Shown in pieces: positions 30,807 through 41,815 of a stretch of 64,000 nucleotides of DNA (position 1 is the stretch's first letter; every line of letters starts with the position of its first letter). The DNA is from Bimastos eiseni (Eukaryota > Annelida > Clitellata > Crassiclitellata > Lumbricidae), in the NCBI GenBank assembly GCA_959347315.1, contig OY365806.1, forward strand, positions 52,690,068-52,754,067. Reading direction: 5' to 3'. The translations under genes and the position numbers were made by a program. Under the pieces are notes generated by a model. That model worked only from the letters and a program-made list of their open reading frames with translations, searched no databases and was not told the DNA's origin.

Positions 30807-31861
30807 GTAAAAATAATTATTAACTGAATCTCATAAACTCCAATTAAAATTAGTATTCAAAATTTTGGATTTTTTAAAGTTTTCATCTGATAAGGTATGT
30901 TGTTGCTATAAAAAAAATGTAATTAGGGTGATAACAGTGTGTAATATAGAAGTTATGAAGAAAAATTAAACTTCACATTTCTCGTGTTTATTGTTTTGTG
31001 CTAACTAATAAGCTCAATGTATGTATTGCCTCATGGCAGATCACTAGAGTTAGTAATTGTATTTGGTGTGATAAACACCAAAAAACGGTCGGGCACAAAG
31101 CCTCATATCGTACTCTGTCAAATAGTATCAACTTCTTCTTCGAGAGGAGCTGCTTTCTGTTCCCACTACTGCCTACATGGAGGGGCCTGTTCTCCGTTTA
31201 GCTTTGTGTTGAGTCAAGAGCGTCTCCGATACAAGCGGCGCTATATAAATGTTCCATTATATTATATTACATCAAGTTACTCAAGTGAAAGCCTGTCTCA
31301 GCGCTGAGGTTTTTCAGAATACGATACCTTTCCAACAGTCACTCTGTCAAATTGATCAGCAATTGCACATTGTTCACTCTGGATGCATCATCATTCTTTG
31401 TGTATAAAATATACTTATATAATATATATATGTATAATATATACACACATTTTAGCCTCCTATGCAGTATAATATATGACCTTGTCGATTAGCAACGCTT
31501 ACCAGCAGTAAGAAACATTAATTCGAGCACCGCGGTTCATAGACGGCATTTACACATATGGACGAGATAATTCGGAATGCACGGAATCGGCCAGATATTT
31601 ATTGGACGAGATATCTCGGGATGCACGGTAAAGGGGTTAAACAATAATAATTTTTGCTATCAATTTCCTATGCCTGACTTGTTTTGCTATCCAGTGAATT
31701 TCAGACATGAGTTAAGATGAGGGCTAACTAATCAAAATTCTAAAACAATGCAATTCACTAATAACTGATAAAATCATTATGTTGGATACTATCAAGGTCT
31801 GTTTGAATTATATGTTAATAACTATGCAGAATATTAGAATTTTCTTTATAATTTAATTGCA
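30807..31861 (+). other. Intron of the transposase-like gene, carrying repeats
   Basis: The donor GGCAAG|GTAAAA and acceptor TTGCAG|GTTTGG bracket 1055 bp. Inside lie the repeat module (30930-31130), an L2-type tail (31132-31275), and near 31560-31640 two related GGACGAGATAT/CGGGATGCACGG segments ending in AAAGGGGTTAA. That last string resembles the end of the piggyBac-like element at 36844-37338. Confidence 0.6.
30950..31275 (+). repeat. Repeat module plus L2-type LINE tail
   Basis: 30950-31130 matches 14148-13960 (inverted), and 31137-31275 is an L2-type 3' end (GAGAGGAGCTGCTTTCTG through CGGCGCTATATAAATGTTCC and ATTATATTATATTAC). The fusion of an unrelated module to LINE sequence occurs at both loci. 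Confidence 0.65.
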
Positions 31862-32374
31862 GGTTTGGGCTTCGACCACAGCGGATTACTCTGATGTGAT
31901 CGAGTTTGAAATTCTAAAATCTCCAGTGGCAAATCTTCCGAAACACGGTCCTCCTCGAATTACTCTTCCGGGGCTTCAGCTGCAGTGACAACGGTATCTG
32001 TATAACCAGGTACGAGAATTTGTGAAAGATCCACTGCAGGATGTTGTTCGTCCTCATCCAACCGAGTTGATCAAAGTAGCCAGCGAAAGTGGAGATGAGC
32101 ATTATGACAATACATCTGTGAGTCAAGGACGAGATCTGCCACGTGGAAGGGTGGTGCTCAAGTGCGGTCGAATACCATCGTCCGCACCAGCACAAGAAAA
32201 TGGAGGGCCAGACATTCCAAGGCCAGTCAGAGCACAAAGAAGAGGAAGAGGACCACTAAATCTTGGTACTTGGTTGAGGTCATCACGTTCAGAGAGTGAC
32301 ACAGAGCATCGTCGTGATAAATCTCCTCGAAAAAGAGGTCGTGGCCGCAAACGAGGAAATTCTTCGGAAACTTG
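31862..32374 (+). pseudogene. Transposase-like protein, C-terminal exon
   Basis: From the acceptor, the frame reads VWASTTADYSDVIEFEILKS, then LPKHGPPRITLPGLQL, a stop, and YLYNQVREFVKDPLQDVV before a basic, proline- and arginine-rich tail ending in SPRKRGRGRKRGNSS and TGA at 32373-32375. LPGLxxxRxxYLYxxIRxF matches the C-terminal part of the same transposase-like family. AATAAA follows at 32377. One in-frame TGA (about 31987) breaks it. Confidence 0.55.
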
Positions 32375-32399
32375 AAATAAATTTGTATTCAAGCTTTAA

Positions 32400-32880
32400 C
32401 TGATAGTTATTTTACAGTCTTTCAAACTAATAGACAATACATTTACTGAAACCAAAACCTGAATGACAAATTTTGATTTTCTAAAGATCGACCACTATTA
32501 GCATTCAACAATATTTAACATTTAATGTAAAAATAAAAAAACGATATAATTTCATAAGCAATAGATATTTTAATGAAACTCACACAATTTATTGCACATA
32601 TAGGTTTCTCTAAATGTGCCAATTTTCACTGAAATTGGAGCATGGTTGCTATGGACTTTAACATATATTGCATGTTGAAGCTTTAGACGCATTTTTCTTG
32701 GAATTGATACTACTGAATTAGAGAGTAATATGTATGCATAACTTTGGCTAGGAATGTTCTACAGCAATAATTCTGGTGTCATTTTGAAGCATAAAGTGTC
32801 TTCTTTTAATTGAAAATAAAAAATCTAAATGTGAAATTTCCGACTTATTGGACTGAAAACGGTCTGTGGCGCCCCATATG
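32400..32880. other. No recognised feature
   Basis: AT-rich sequence between the transposase-like gene and the hAT relic. I see no terminal repeat. Confidence 0.35.
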
Positions 32881-33406
32881 TAAATTTAGCATTACTGGTG
32901 GCAATTTCGAAATGATTCCTCTTATTCTTGCAAACTGTAGCAATGAAATGACACGTCTGATATTTGAACATCTTATCACTCTTGAAGAAAAGATTCAGCA
33001 TTACTTTCCTTCCCTGTCATCTGAACACTATGATTGGGTGAGAGACCCGTTTGTTCAAATTGCAGGCAAAACAAACATATTAACACTAAAAGAAGAAGAG
33101 GAACTTGCTAAATTGAGCTCTGATCGAAGTTTAAAACTTAAACATGCGGAAATGTTCTTAGATACGTTCTTGATAATGGCAGATAAAGAACATCCAAATA
33201 ACATTTCAAAAGCGCTTTGCATATTCTTTTGCAGCTCTCCACATCCTACTTGTGTGAGTTTGGATTTTCAACTCTTACAAATATGAAATACAAAAACAGA
33301 GAAAAATCGAAGTGTGTTGAAGCAGAAATGAGAGTTTGTTTATCGAAAATTCGTCCAAGGATTGAACAAATTTGCGTAGGACATCAAGCCCAGATATCAC
33401 ATTGAC
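32880..33406 (+). pseudogene. ZBED5/SCAND3-like hAT transposase, C-terminal part
   Basis: The ORF 32810-33286 has IFEHLITLEEKIQHYFPSLS, WVRDPFVQIAG, and LSSDRSLKLKHAEMFLDTF. After a frameshift at about 33235, YLCEFGFSTLTNMKYKNREK and CLSKIRPRIEQI end with QAQISH. This is the hAT dimerisation and C-terminal region of the ZBED-type (Buster-like) lineage. The catalytic and zinc-finger parts are absent. Confidence 0.8.
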
Positions 33407-33473
33407 ATTTATTGACATTTAAACAGGTCATGCAAATTACAAACTCTTCGTAGCACCAATCAGTTTATGTTAA

Positions 33474-34332
33474 CACGTTGATCGCTAGGGACGTGTATAC
33501 ACGTCCCAAATTTGGTTTGCTGGGATGCTAGGGACGTGTATACACGTCCCATAAGTAACTGCCGCTCACAAGGTTATTCAGCGTGGCAGTAATATTTCAT
33601 ATCGCGTTTACATGATAGTGGATATCTACTGAATGCATGTAAGATTATTCTAGACTATTTTTGGCACTGTCAGAGTTACTACAAACAGAATGAATTATGT
33701 GTCTTTGTTGACGTCGGCCATCTTAGTTTTTCTCCTTGCGGCACAATGTAAGATTTATTTCTTACATCATGTCTTGCGGTAAACAAAATAAAAAAAACAT
33801 AATAGTATGTGAAAAAGAATGGGTATTTGACAGGATATTAGGATATTGTCAAGATAGTCAAAAGGATCTGTGGAATTTATTTTGCCTAGCGCCTGTAGAA
33901 ATGGCGGTTGCTAGATTGTGTTGCATGCTAACAAGAGTTTGCTAATGCTGTGGCCTAGTCTTTCCTTTACTGCTCATGAGGAGATTTTTTGCTCTTCTCA
34001 TGAATTGGATGTTACCCTATCAGCTGCAACAAAATAGGGACCTTGCAAGAAGCATGTGGTTTATACTAAGCCTGGAAGATGCAACGAATGTATTTTCTGC
34101 AACACCTGCCCCTGACAGCCAACTCTCTATCCATAACAATGCTTCAAACAGTTTCAAACTCAGCATCTATTGTTATTCTAGGTGTGGCATTTATGCAATT
34201 GCACAAAAGGAAGTTATTTTTTATTCTTCAACCAAAAGAATGCAGAAAAAACATGAAATGCAAAATTTCTCAATTTTAGGCTTAGGCCTATCTTGCCGCG
34301 CCTAGCTAATAAATGCTTCAGCGGTCAAAGTG
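33474..34332. mobile_element. piggyBac-like non-autonomous element, TTAA target
   Basis: TTAA flanks it at 33470-33473 and 34333-34336. The ends CACGTTGATCGCTAGGG and the inverse of CACTTTGACCGCTGAAGC form TIRs. The flanks together resemble 38960-39230, a second copy of the hAT 3' region that has TTAA but no insert, i.e. an empty site. The short ORFs inside (33736-33945, 33976-34305) were not recognised and might be remnants of a transposase. Confidence 0.85.
33488..33550. repeat. Two perfect 20-bp palindromes
   Basis: GGGACGTGTATACACGTCCC occurs at 33488-33507 and again at 33531-33550. Each is perfectly self-complementary, and both are preceded by GCTA. They lie just inside the left end of the piggyBac-like element. 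Confidence 0.97.
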
Positions 34333-34336
34333 TTAA

Positions 34337-34480
34337 ACATTGTAAATGTAAAATTATAAATGTTGCATTCAATCTGTTCAAGTTAAACTGTTAAAATAAA
34401 AATATTTGTCTACTCTACTCTAATTTATTTTGAAATTTATGTAAAAATAAAAGTAAAGCCTTCTTTTTCAGATGTATGTA
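34337..34480 (+). mobile_element. 3' region of the ZBED-like hAT, beyond the piggyBac insert
   Basis: ACATTGTAAATGTAAAATTA, the TCTGTTCAAGTTAAACTG segment and TTTGTCTACTCTACTCTAAT align with 39080-39225. It is non-coding. Confidence 0.7.
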
Positions 34481-34983
34481 AAAATTGGGTGACAAGTTTA
34501 ATTGATTTGGCTGATGATGCCGCTCATAAGTTGGCATTGTTTTTTAAATGGTATTTGTGTGTCATCATATATTTACATCTGTGACTTATGCAGAATTAGG
34601 TGCCATGTCTCCAAGAAGATTTCATGATAATGATTTGGTCCCAAGTCATCTTAAGTACTGTAACTCACTTCTTGGGTGGTACACCATGAAAATAGAACTG
34701 TTCTTGGTGAATAGGCTTTTTGGTTACAGGGCTCAGATTTTTGAACGCTCTGCCGAGCTGCTTATGCCATTTTATTGTCAGCAAAGATGTCCTTTTAAAA
34801 AGCTCATTCACCGTGCGTTGTCTTTCTGCCAATTGATCCTCTGGATAATGACAAGACTGTATGTTATAGTTTTGACAAGCTTCTGGTGCACCATTGGTTG
34901 ATGCTTGTGCATTACACACCAGCATGAGAGAAGTCACTAATTAGCAATTACATTTATTTATAAACAGCAGATCTGGAAATAAC
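34481..34983. other. Unrecognised ORFs in host intron
   Basis: ORFs on both strands (plus 34548-34901, minus 34937-34665) overlap fully. Neither resembles a known family. Confidence 0.2.
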
Positions 34984-35111
34984 CTTCATCTTGTCCTGAG
35001 CTGCAGACTGTCACTAGAGCACATGGATTAAGGCTTAATAGATTCATGAATTCTTCTACTGTGTCTTTCGAGTTCTTTGGCAGGATGTGGCAGATATCAC
35101 CAGGAGAATAC
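34984..35111 (-). CDS. NDOR1: NADPH-dependent diflavin oxidoreductase exon
   Basis: A 128-bp exon between TTAACAG| and GAAG|GTTATT. It encodes YSPGDICHILPKNSKDTVEE, then FMNLLSLNPCALVTVCSSGQ and DE. YSPGD is the start of the FAD-binding barrel (YxPGDxxxxxPxN) shared by NDOR1 and P450 reductases. The first base completes the lysine codon of exon 38185-37967 and the last starts the valine codon of exon 26238-26075, so both phases fit. Confidence 0.88.
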
Positions 35112-35289
35112 CTGTTAAGAAAACCATCTCGTTCACCCAACCACAACTAACACAATGTAATATTCATTATACCCCCATTATTAGTTATTCACCGTAAAGA
35201 GCCGATATATGAACATATGCAAACACATCACCTTTTGGATCCTCAATTGATCCAGCGATATTGGTGGCACTAAATACATTGGTGGGATC

Positions 35290-36000
35290 TAGCCAAGTGG
35301 CTACGGTGACAGAGGAGTTTGATCACATCAAAAAATTTTGCTAAAAGTAACAATCTCCGATTGAACGTGCTAAAACCCGAGAACTTATCATATTTATAAA
35401 AGGAGCGAGACAAAAATCCATCACAAATTATTCCGGGAGCAGAGAGGGCTACAGCAATCCGAGTTTCGGGTGTGGTCATCAACTCTGACTTGGGAATGAC
35501 GGCCCATTTGGATGAGGTACTATATCTTCTTGCTCTTTATCCATGTGGGCCTACGTACTGCGGGTCCTTCACTCCCATGATCTTCCTACTTCGTCCATCC
35601 ACCAAGTGGCTCTACAGTTGCCTCTTTAATGTATGCATCTCCTTCATAGTGGGGGTTTACAAATGCTAGGGACTGGACCAGAATTCAGCATCTCATCAAC
35701 AAAATGATACGATGCAGATATCCTCCATCCTCATCACCGACTGCGGAGAATCTGGCTAGAGAAGCAGATGGGCGATTGCTTAGGGCCATTTTAAATAACC
35801 CCGGTCATGTCCTGAGGATGCACTTGCCTGCACCTCGTTCTAGCAAGTACAACCTGCGGCCACGGGCCCAGGAATTCACCTTACCAAGCAAGGACGACCG
35901 CAACTTCATGCCTCGCCTCCTCTATATGTTTTGAACTAAGAGGAACTATAGAAGAACTATAGAAGAACTATAGAAGAACTTTAGGGGTTTGACTCTGGCA
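35290..36000 (+). pseudogene. Non-LTR retrotransposon ORF2 3' end
   Basis: Plus-strand frames read IIPGAERATAIRVSGVVINS (about 35430) with DLGMTAHLDEVLY, and after frame changes MIRCRYPPSSSPTAENLARE (35704), ADGRLLRAILNNPGHVLRM and KYNLRPRAQEFTLPSKDDRN, ending at the stop 35932-35934. This is the thumb and C-terminus of a jockey-superfamily LINE. It is followed by a 15-bp repeat tail (GAACTATAGAA units, 35942-35983). The 5' end is truncated. Confidence 0.75.
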
Positions 36001-36840
36001 CCCAAATTGTAATAAATTTAACTTTGTAAATTAAGTTGCGGTGTGTCAGCTTGATTAGAATTAAACAAATATTGAATTCAATCCATTCATTATTGAATAA
36101 TGCAACACTGTCTATCATCAGATCTCGTCACACCCATCCAACAACTGCCGAGAGTGACTTGCAGCATATCTCACTCGACACTCAGATAGTCCCTTTCAGA
36201 TTTCTATCTGCATCTTTTGGTCAGAGAAATTTCAAATCCTAAACCAGTCTTGTTTCTCCAGAATCTTTCTGGTGAGGAATATAATCAATCCAACACCAAT
36301 CTCTCATCAACAGAAGCTCTTCATCGTCAAATCCCACTGCAACCACCCGAATGCAAGCCTCCCATGCTGACCGTGGCAATCTGTGTGCGCTGTATTGGCC
36401 GCTCCCTTAAGTTCAGCCATAGTTGTTTAGCCAATTCTGTCTAACTTTTAATTCATACAGTTCAAACACCATATTTTTGGGACTACAAGTGGCAACTATC
36501 ACATCAGTCACGTATAGCATCTTGTATAAGGTACCAAACTGATTAAAGTGTTTAATATCAAACTGCATCTCTTTGAGTAAATATACACTGTTAACAGCAA
36601 AAACTAGAGAAATAAACACCAAATAATACAAATTTTATTGAGACTAAAAGTGTTTTACTCCTAACTATAATAACAATTATATTTATAATTATGTGCTGTA
36701 GCAGTTAAAAATTAAAAGTACATCAAGTGTAATCTTTAATAATGTTCATCTAGGTATGGTTGATTTTTAAATAGTATTGCTAATAATGACCATATATTAT
36801 TATTACTCACTGATCCAGATAACTCCTGCTTAAGTTCATT
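36001..36840. other. Unrecognised sequence
   Basis: Short ORFs (36036-36242, 36217-36444, minus 36631-36413) show no family resemblance or splice context. Confidence 0.25.
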
Positions 36841-36843
36841 TAA

Positions 36844-37338
36844 CCCCTTTAGCGGTAAGTAAAATTTTTAAAACCTACCATTATATGGTGAGATAAAAAT
36901 TTTATGTATGCATATATATATATATATGCATGTATGTATATATATATATATGCATATATGTGTATGTATGTTTGTATGTATATATGTATAATAATATATA
37001 TGTATGTATATATGTATGTGTATATGTCCAAATATATGTATATATGTATGCATATATGTATATATGTATGTATATATGTAGGTATATATGTATGTATATA
37101 TGTATGTATATATGTATGTATATATGTGTATATATATATGTATATATATGTCTGTATATATGTACATATATGTGCATATATATATATAAAAGTATATATG
37201 TCTGCAAACTATGCATGTATGCATGTATGCTTTGCTGTGTACTGTAGTTCCTAATATCAATTAGACGATTATAATCGGGTTTGTTGTATAAAGGTCAATT
37301 GTTGAAAACGACTATAATCGGGTGTGCTCCTAAAGGGG
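36844..37338. mobile_element. piggyBac-like MITE containing a microsatellite
   Basis: TTAA lies at 36840-36843 and 37339-37342. The ends CCCCTTTAGCGGTAAG and the inverse of CCCCTTTAGGAGCACACC form TIRs. Near the right end CGATTATAATCGGGTTTG is repeated as CGACTATAATCGGGTGTG. The centre is almost wholly a TATATG-type microsatellite. Confidence 0.83.
36905..37203. repeat. (TATGTATA)n-type microsatellite
   Basis: About 300 bp of degenerate TATATGTATGTA repeats. The long ORFs of alternating Y, I, T and H or M, Y, I and C on both strands are artefacts. Confidence 0.97.
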
Positions 37339-37498
37339 TTAAATATATGTGTACTGGTGTTCTGTATCGAACTGCTAATGTATTGATTTTACTACACATT
37401 CACCCTACAGACTGGAAAATGCAGTACTCAAAACCTGCATTAAGATATTATCAGTAGTTTTGTACACAACTAAAAATATGAATGTACAGAAAATAAAT

Positions 37499-37530
37499 AT
37501 CCTATATGCAATGTTATATTGCATATAGGA
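37499..37530. other. Short perfect hairpin
   Basis: ATCCTATATGCAAT, a 5-base spacer (GTTAT), then ATTGCATATAGGAT: 14-bp arms in intronic sequence. Confidence 0.85.
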
Positions 37531-37966
37531 TTGACCTATCTCAAACAACACGTGCGACCTAACAGTGCAAATACAAACTACTAAACTAATTTACATACGT
37601 CACGTATAAAAAGCACACTATCAGTAGAGAGAACATCACATCTCACAGCATTTTTGTAGGCTACATTGTTCAGTTAAACTGATCAATATCTGTACTTAAC
37701 AAACACAGGAACTCAACTACTGTAACTATACACAGCTTTTTCTTATGATTAGGCTATGTGTCTGAGATTTAGCTAGTCAACATTATAAAGAATCATTTAC
37801 AAATAATCCCCAGTTATCTATGGTTAAAAGTTAGCAAAATTCTAACCTAATGCAGGAGACAGAAGTTGTTTAATGACAAAATTATTGTTTAAGCTATTGT
37901 TGCCTTCTCCTCCTTCAAATTAAAATGCACAACATATGAGTAACCAAAGTGCACATCAACACTTAC

Positions 37967-38185
37967 TTTAAGTCTGAGTTGGTGATATCTAAAGTAACCA
38001 ATCTGACATCCTGCCAATGGTCACTAGCAGTTACACGTCTGTTGTCTGTCACAAATGCATGAAATGGTTGATGCTCAGTGATGAGACTCGTCCCCTCACA
38101 ACTACCATCAACAGTATTAGAGGTAGCAGAATCTTTTGAAAAGACAGCTCCATCAAGAAACCTCACTTTGTATCTTGGAGGCAGG
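37967..38185 (-). CDS. NDOR1: NADPH-dependent diflavin oxidoreductase, linker exon
   Basis: A 219-bp exon between CAAATAG| and AAA|GTAAGT. It encodes LPPRYKVRFLDGAVF, a variable serine-rich linker, PFHAFVTDNRRVTASDHWQD and VRLVTLDITNSDL. N-RxVT-x5-WQDVRxxxxDI is the conserved opening of the FAD domain in NDOR1. The borders (one leading base, two trailing) match exons 51259-51158 and 35111-34984. Confidence 0.9.
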
Positions 38186-38342
38186 CTATTTGCAAGAAAA
38201 TATTCACAGAATATAAATACAGAATTTACAGAATAAACATAATGGGAATCTTTGTAGAGGTGTGAAACAAGAATGCCTGCCATCCATCCCACTATTTAAT
38301 ATCTGAGACACTATCTATCCACCTCCTTTCTGATATTTATGG

Positions 38343-38640
38343 GGCTATAAGATAATTTGCAGCTCACTCTACTGGACTTGTTTGACATCAGTGCTGGTTT
38401 CAACACTGTCGATCATGATATTTTCAATAAGCGACTAGAGATTTCATTTGGTCTGTCTGGTAACTTTCTCAACTGGCGGGCCTCATTCATTTGTGTGGTC
38501 AATGGAGTCACGCTGGACCAGGAGCGTACCTCTACTCCTCATATTCACGGTCTCTGCCATGATTCATACTACCAGATGCGTCAGCTCCACGCTGTTGCTC
38601 ATGGGGGTCGCAAACTCCAGCTTATTATTAAAGCGTTATC
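38343..38640 (+). pseudogene. L2-type LINE fragment with internal deletion
   Basis: LTLLDLFDISAGFNTVDHDI (reverse transcriptase palm, 38360) runs through LSGNFLNWRASFICVVNG and is fused directly to VTLDQERTSTPHIHGLCHDS (thumb region). The YADD catalytic block expected between them is deleted. Confidence 0.75.
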
Positions 38641-38658
38641 ATTTTCTACTTATTGCTG

Positions 38659-38696
38659 GACTAATTTCCTGCAATGATAATTGCAGGAAATTAGTC
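38659..38696. other. Perfect hairpin, 17-bp arms, 4-base loop
   Basis: GACTAATTTCCTGCAAT, loop GATA, then ATTGCAGGAAATTAGTC. Confidence 0.95.
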
Positions 38697-38959
38697 TATG
38701 TCACAGCCTATGTCATAGGTTTCCCAATCTATCGTGTGTAAAACATACTCCATTGGTCGGGTTTGGCTATACAAGCTGCCGCGCTATACGCTTGCTGTCT
38801 GCACTTATAACAATCTAATTTAATTTATTAGGAAATCAATAATTTAATCAGTAATGTAAATAATTTTTAATGAAATAAGTTAAAAACACTCAAATAATAA
38901 GCACATTTATGGTAAAGAAGGCTAGGCTGGAGTTGTAGAACATTCTGATAATGATGACA

Positions 38960-39230
38960 AAATGAACGATACTTGTAATGGACATCAAGCCAAGATTTTA
39001 CATTTTAACAGGTCTTACAAATTCCAATCGTCTTCTTAACACTGATAGCTCGCACAGTTCACGGTCAGTTAATAATTAACATTGTAAATGTAAAATGGAA
39101 ATGTTGCAATTCCATCTGTTCAAGTCAAATTGTTAGCAAAATACTTGTCTACTCTGCTCTAATTTATTTTCAAAATTATATAAACCTTTTAATTAAGCCT
39201 TCTTTTCCGATGGATAATGCTTAAAAGCAA
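38960..39230 (+). mobile_element. 3' region of a ZBED-like hAT, second copy
   Basis: GGACATCAAGCCAAGATTTT aligns with the coding end at 33378, and 39080-39225 aligns with 34337-34480. It lacks the piggyBac-like insert and so represents the empty site at TTAA (about 39083). Confidence 0.7.
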
Positions 39231-39309
39231 GATTTAAAAGCAACAGCCATAAAATTGCTCGAAGAAACAATATGATATTCAAATCGACTGCAACTTGACA
39301 AGTAAAAAC

Positions 39310-39420
39310 ATAGTGTATCTGGCGGACCTAGCTGCCATTACTGCTGCTAACTTCCCCACTTTATCTTTTCCTCTGTTGACCTTGGAGTCACACGATACAG
39401 AGAGCTTACCGCATACACTC
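39310..39420 (+). mobile_element. L2-type LINE scrap
   Basis: GACCTAGCTGCCATTACTGC and CTTGGAGTCACACGATACAG resemble 44725-44815, part of an L2-type thumb region. Confidence 0.5.
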
Positions 39421-39595
39421 GACTATCTATGTCGATTCAAGTATAAATCGAAGAGTATTTTTTTACTATGATAACGTCCAAAAATGACGGCTCAAACATA
39501 AGTCAAACCCATAAAATCGAAACGAGTGATATTTGAAAAGTTTTAGTGGTTTAAATAAAACTGCTGAAAAACTCCAGAAGAAATGTGAAGTCGAG

Positions 39596-39662
39596 AAGGA
39601 CACAGAGACATAGTCAAAGAGAGAGAGACAGACAGACAGACAGAGATAGAGAGGGACATAAT
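39596..39662. repeat. GA-rich simple repeat
   Basis: AGAGAGAGACAGACAGACAG and flanking GA repeats. Confidence 0.85.
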
Positions 39663-40499
39663 TTTTTATCTTTGTGTACACCAATTGAAGCTGAACACAC
39701 GCAAAGCTAGCTCATTATAAATAATAAAATTATAAGCAATCAATGTGTGAATACAAATAGCTAACTTCTGCTCACTGCTTCTCGCTGGAATAGAAATTTA
39801 GTAAGTAAGGAAAGCATCAACAATGTAATGTAATTAAAATGTTGCAAGTGAATAAAAATTCAAGTTCATGATATTAATATTGGTACTAATATTAGTAGCA
39901 ATACATGTTTTGTAAGCTGGTCACTGTTTTGTTTCTGTGTACGGTCAGTGTAATGTAATGTGTACTTAACACGTGTAGGCCTACTCACTCAATAAAGTTT
40001 ATAATTGAAACCATTTACAATAAGAATAATATTGAATGTAGTTTGACATAACTTTTACTTGTACAACACTTAACATTGGCATACCACTAGGAGCTGGCTA
40101 TGGGATGGTAACCGGATCTTATGAACTTTTGTGTGTCCTCTTTTTCATCTGAGCATCGTTTATGGTAACCCTAAGCCAGTAAGTATTTGGCAAGTATTTT
40201 ATCGCTAGCTGTTAAACCGCAAAGAATAATGGGCTTACTAATTTTAACCTTACATTACATGACTCAGACAGGATTAGAGATAGTGTCGTTTTTGCAAATA
40301 TTATGCTAAGAACTTTTGGCCACAGAAGTTCTTTTCCAATGCACTGAGAGGCCGAAGTTTTGATGGCAGAAGGTTCGCACAATAATAAGAAAAGCTAAAA
40401 TACACGTGGACGAAATGGTGGACACTAAAATAGACTAAAATATATATTTACCCATTAAGTTTCCATTTTTAATAATAATTGATGGAATTATACTTACAT

Positions 40500-40706
40500 T
40501 GTAAATTCAAATGTTGCCCGTTGAATGCAGTCACTGTTATGCTGCGTATATTTAGGTCAACTTCTGTCCAATCACACACCCATCGAATGCAGTTACCGTT
40601 GCGCTGCGTATATTTAGGTCAACTTCTGTCCAATCAAATGCTGCCCTTCGAATGCAGTGACCTTGCGCTTCACATATTTAGGTCAAACTCTGTCAAATCA
40701 CGCGCC
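40500..40706 (+). repeat. Three-copy tandem repeat, about 67-bp unit
   Basis: Each unit has CGAATGCAGTxACxxTxxxC, then ATATTTAGGTCAACTTCTGT and CCAATCA (starts near 40508, 40580 and 40650). Copies are about 85% identical. Confidence 0.8.
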
Positions 40707-40709
40707 TTA

Positions 40710-41640
40710 AATATGACGGACAAACTTTGGTAATTATTATAGATAGATAATTCTTAAAACATAGAACTTCCAAATTCATAACTGTTTTGCACAAAACTAG
40801 ACTTAACCTTTAAGTGCCCATAATGTTCATTATCTTTGGAATGAGTTGCTGGAAAGCGAATTGAATTGCCGGGATTAATCGAGAGTAGGGTTGTAAATTT
40901 TTCCCAGTCATCTTGGGATTCGCAAATATTACGACTTTTAGATACTATCACGAATGTTATGCTTTGCCATGAATGGAAATTGGAAATTTCTCATCACGTG
41001 TCGATGATGCTGTTGAGTCTCATCATTCAGTCTCTACTCGGAAGTCCAGTGGGGCGATCGCCGTAGTAGTAAATATTAAAATCTACAACCTTCTACACCA
41101 GAGTACCAGCAGACCTATCTGTGCCTCGTGATGGCTTACGTTAGATATGAATAATTATTACTGAGTGACTGATTGACGACTCGCTGATTGCTGTGTTCTG
41201 GTAGTGAGTATAGTGACCGATTTAGTAAGTAAGATGACTGTTTCAAATTGGCATGTGCTGCCCATTATTTGCTGCCTATTATTGACATGAATAATTGCTA
41301 TGTCAGTTATCAAGCGCATTTATGATGGCATAGGAAACGAAAATAGCAAATTGAGTAACCGAGATCAATCTAGAGGTAATACCTTTATATTTGATTTTTC
41401 GGCAGCGATCTCAGCAAGCGATAATAGAGGAATTCACATTTGATGGGTGAGAAATATATTATATCGCATAAATATATAAAAACATGGTTTTATTTCTTAG
41501 GTTCATTTTCATAATGTTGCATATTCAGTCCAAAAATATCCCATATATTTGTCTCCATAGTATAAGTTGAAGACCATTTTCGTCGTCCTGAAATAGTAAT
41601 AAATTTCTTGACTTATAGTAGAATATATAGTATATACGGT
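40710..41640. other. No recognised gene
   Basis: Opposing small ORFs near 40754-41066 were not recognised. The rest is AT-rich intron of the host gene. Confidence 0.3.
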
Positions 41641-41815
41641 ACCTTTGCTCCTCATATTCAGTCCATGCCGTGATTCATACTACCAGTTATGTCAGCCCTC
41701 CACTCTTGCTCGCTCAATATCAATGCCTGGTTCTACTATCACAGCCCGACTAGATTACTGCTACTCACTCAATGTACCTGGACCGGGTCCTACCTTCTGC
41801 CACACGTCTTGCCGG
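41640..41815 (+). pseudogene. L2-type LINE thumb fragment
   Basis: Frames with RDSYYQLCQPSTLARSIS and DRVLPSATRLAGHI match the L2-type region after the palm domain. Two frameshifts are present. Confidence 0.65.

Noticed and set aside
36849..37260. Long ORFs on both strands rich in Y, I, T, H, M and C
   Set aside because: They are translations of a TATATG-type microsatellite. All six frames are open for compositional reasons.
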